The notes under the pieces: generated by a model
Told to the model about the DNA's origin: nothing
Seen by the model: only the letters and a program-made list of their open reading frames with translations
The model's database searches: none
Made by a program: the position numbers and the translations under genes
In this document: positions 6,434-7,028 of the stretch, in pieces
How positions within the stretch are numbered: position 1 is the stretch's first letter
Layout of the letters: every line of letters starts with the position of its first letter
Assembly (NCBI GenBank): GCA_026415015.1
Contig: JAOAHW010000020.1
Coordinates: forward strand, 1-7,028
Reading direction: 5' to 3'
DNA length: 7,028 nucleotides
DNA from: Syntrophorhabdaceae bacterium
GTDB lineage: Bacteria; Desulfobacterota; Syntrophorhabdia; Syntrophorhabdales; Syntrophorhabdaceae

Positions 6434-7028
6434 CTATTTTCTTCGTATTGCCTTGCCTTTTTCTCTGAGCATCTCCACTGCCTCAACAAATGTGAGGGGT
6501 GTAGGGCTTGAGGCCACATAGGCGTCGATTATGAGAAATTCACAATCTCCCAGTAGGCCCCTCCATCTGTTTATCTCACCATCAATACTGTAACCCATAT
6601 CCATTAGCACTATGACATCAGGTTTTTTCTTTATGACCTCCTCTATGTTTATCCTTGAATAGGGTATGCCTGTCTCTATTATGTTTATGCCCCCTCCATA
6701 CATGATTATGTCATTTATAAAACTTTTATCTGTGGCTGCTATGAATGGGTCTGAACCGACCTGCCACAGGACCTTAAATGGGGAGTAATTACTTTGCCTA
6801 CTAAGGGCAATTGCTGCCTTTTTAATTATCTCCCTTGCCCTATCCTCTCGATTAAGCATTTTTCCCAGAGCGAGAAAATTATCTGAAAGGTCTTTAAAAC
6901 CCTTTGGCCTTTTAAAATAATGGGTCTTGATGCCCAGTCTTTTGAGTCTATCCATAAGCCATGGCGGGTTACCCTCTTGAGAGCCAAAGACCATATCAGG
7001 CATCAGAGACACTATCTTCTCTATGTCA
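6434..7028 (-). CDS. Substrate-binding protein of ABC importer, BtuF/FepB-like (5' partial)
   Basis: This is the C-terminal part of a periplasmic or lipid-anchored binding protein that would deliver a metal chelate such as cobalamin, heme or a siderophore to an ABC importer. The frame is open through the right edge: it reads DIEKIV before the GTG at 7012, matching the family pattern in which an E-K-I-V-x-L segment leads into the PD motif. The GTG is therefore an internal valine, and the N-terminal domain and signal peptide lie outside. Of the 197 residues visible (numbered from 7027), features are PDMVFGSQEGNPPW (10-23), a helical linker between the two lobes (about 50-78), the second-lobe hallmark around GGGIN (111-115) after SFINDII, and KKPDVIVLMD (134-143). 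The family is usually about 270-320 residues, so roughly the last two-thirds is here. EGNPPW resembles BtuF-like proteins, but the ligand cannot be read from this fragment. It converges on the hydrogenase operon and is not part of it. Confidence 0.85.
   Translation of the reverse strand, partial: DIEKIVSLMPDMVFGSQEGNPPWLMDRLKRLGIKTHYFKRPKGFKDLSDNFLALGKMLNREDRAREIIKKAAIALSRQSNYSPFKVLWQVGSDPFIAATDKSFINDIIMYGGGINIIETGIPYSRINIEEVIKKKPDVIVLMDMGYSIDGEINRWRGLLGDCEFLIIDAYVASSPTPLTFVEAVEMLREKGKAIRRK

Noticed and set aside
6429..6462. Rho-independent terminator after the phosphatase gene
   Set aside because: Only a 5-bp stem (AAGGC 6429-6433 with GCCTT 6450-6454) with a 16-nt loop and an offset T-run at 6458-6462; too weak to call.
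7010..7012. GTG at 7012 (reverse strand) as the start of the binding-protein gene
   Set aside because: The residues before it fit the family and the frame continues to the window edge, so this is an internal valine.

Overview
The window holds four tightly packed forward-strand genes of an [FeFe]-hydrogenase operon (positions 2-6425), then the 3' end of one unrelated gene on the reverse strand (6434-7028). The proteins point to a strictly anaerobic, H2-metabolising bacterium: a NADH-linked hydrogenase, a second sensory hydrogenase and many cysteine-ligated Fe-S clusters. The many AGG/AGA arginine and ATA isoleucine codons would fit an anaerobe of the Desulfobacterota or Nitrospirota type. That placement is only an impression; nothing here fixes the lineage.

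Region 1 (2-3552) encodes the two large subunits of a NAD(H)-linked, probably electron-bifurcating hydrogenase. HydB (NuoF-like; FMN, NADH site, several Fe-S clusters) comes first and its reading frame is open at the left edge, so its N-terminus is probably missing. HydA, the H-cluster subunit, follows with an ATGA overlap. The third subunit expected for this type (HydC, NuoE-like) is not in the window and would most likely lie upstream.

Region 2 (3545-6425) encodes a probable H2-sensing module. HydS is a second, divergent [FeFe] hydrogenase with ferredoxin clusters, an H-cluster domain lacking the usual proton-transfer residues, an extra four-cysteine Fe-S module, a PAS domain and a helical tail. 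It overlaps the 3' end of hydA by 8 nt. An SpoIIE/PP2C-type phosphatase with an unassigned C-terminal domain overlaps hydS by 11 nt. The arrangement suggests that H2 or redox state read by HydS sets the phosphatase activity, and so controls the catalytic hydrogenase or its genes. The phosphorylated target is not visible here.

Region 3 (6434-7028, reverse) is the C-terminal two-thirds of a BtuF/FepB-like substrate-binding protein of an ABC importer. It is cut by the right edge and converges on the operon with an 8-nt gap. No RNA gene, insertion sequence, CRISPR array or long repeat was recognised, and there is no gene-free stretch over 300 bases. The operon promoter lies outside the window.
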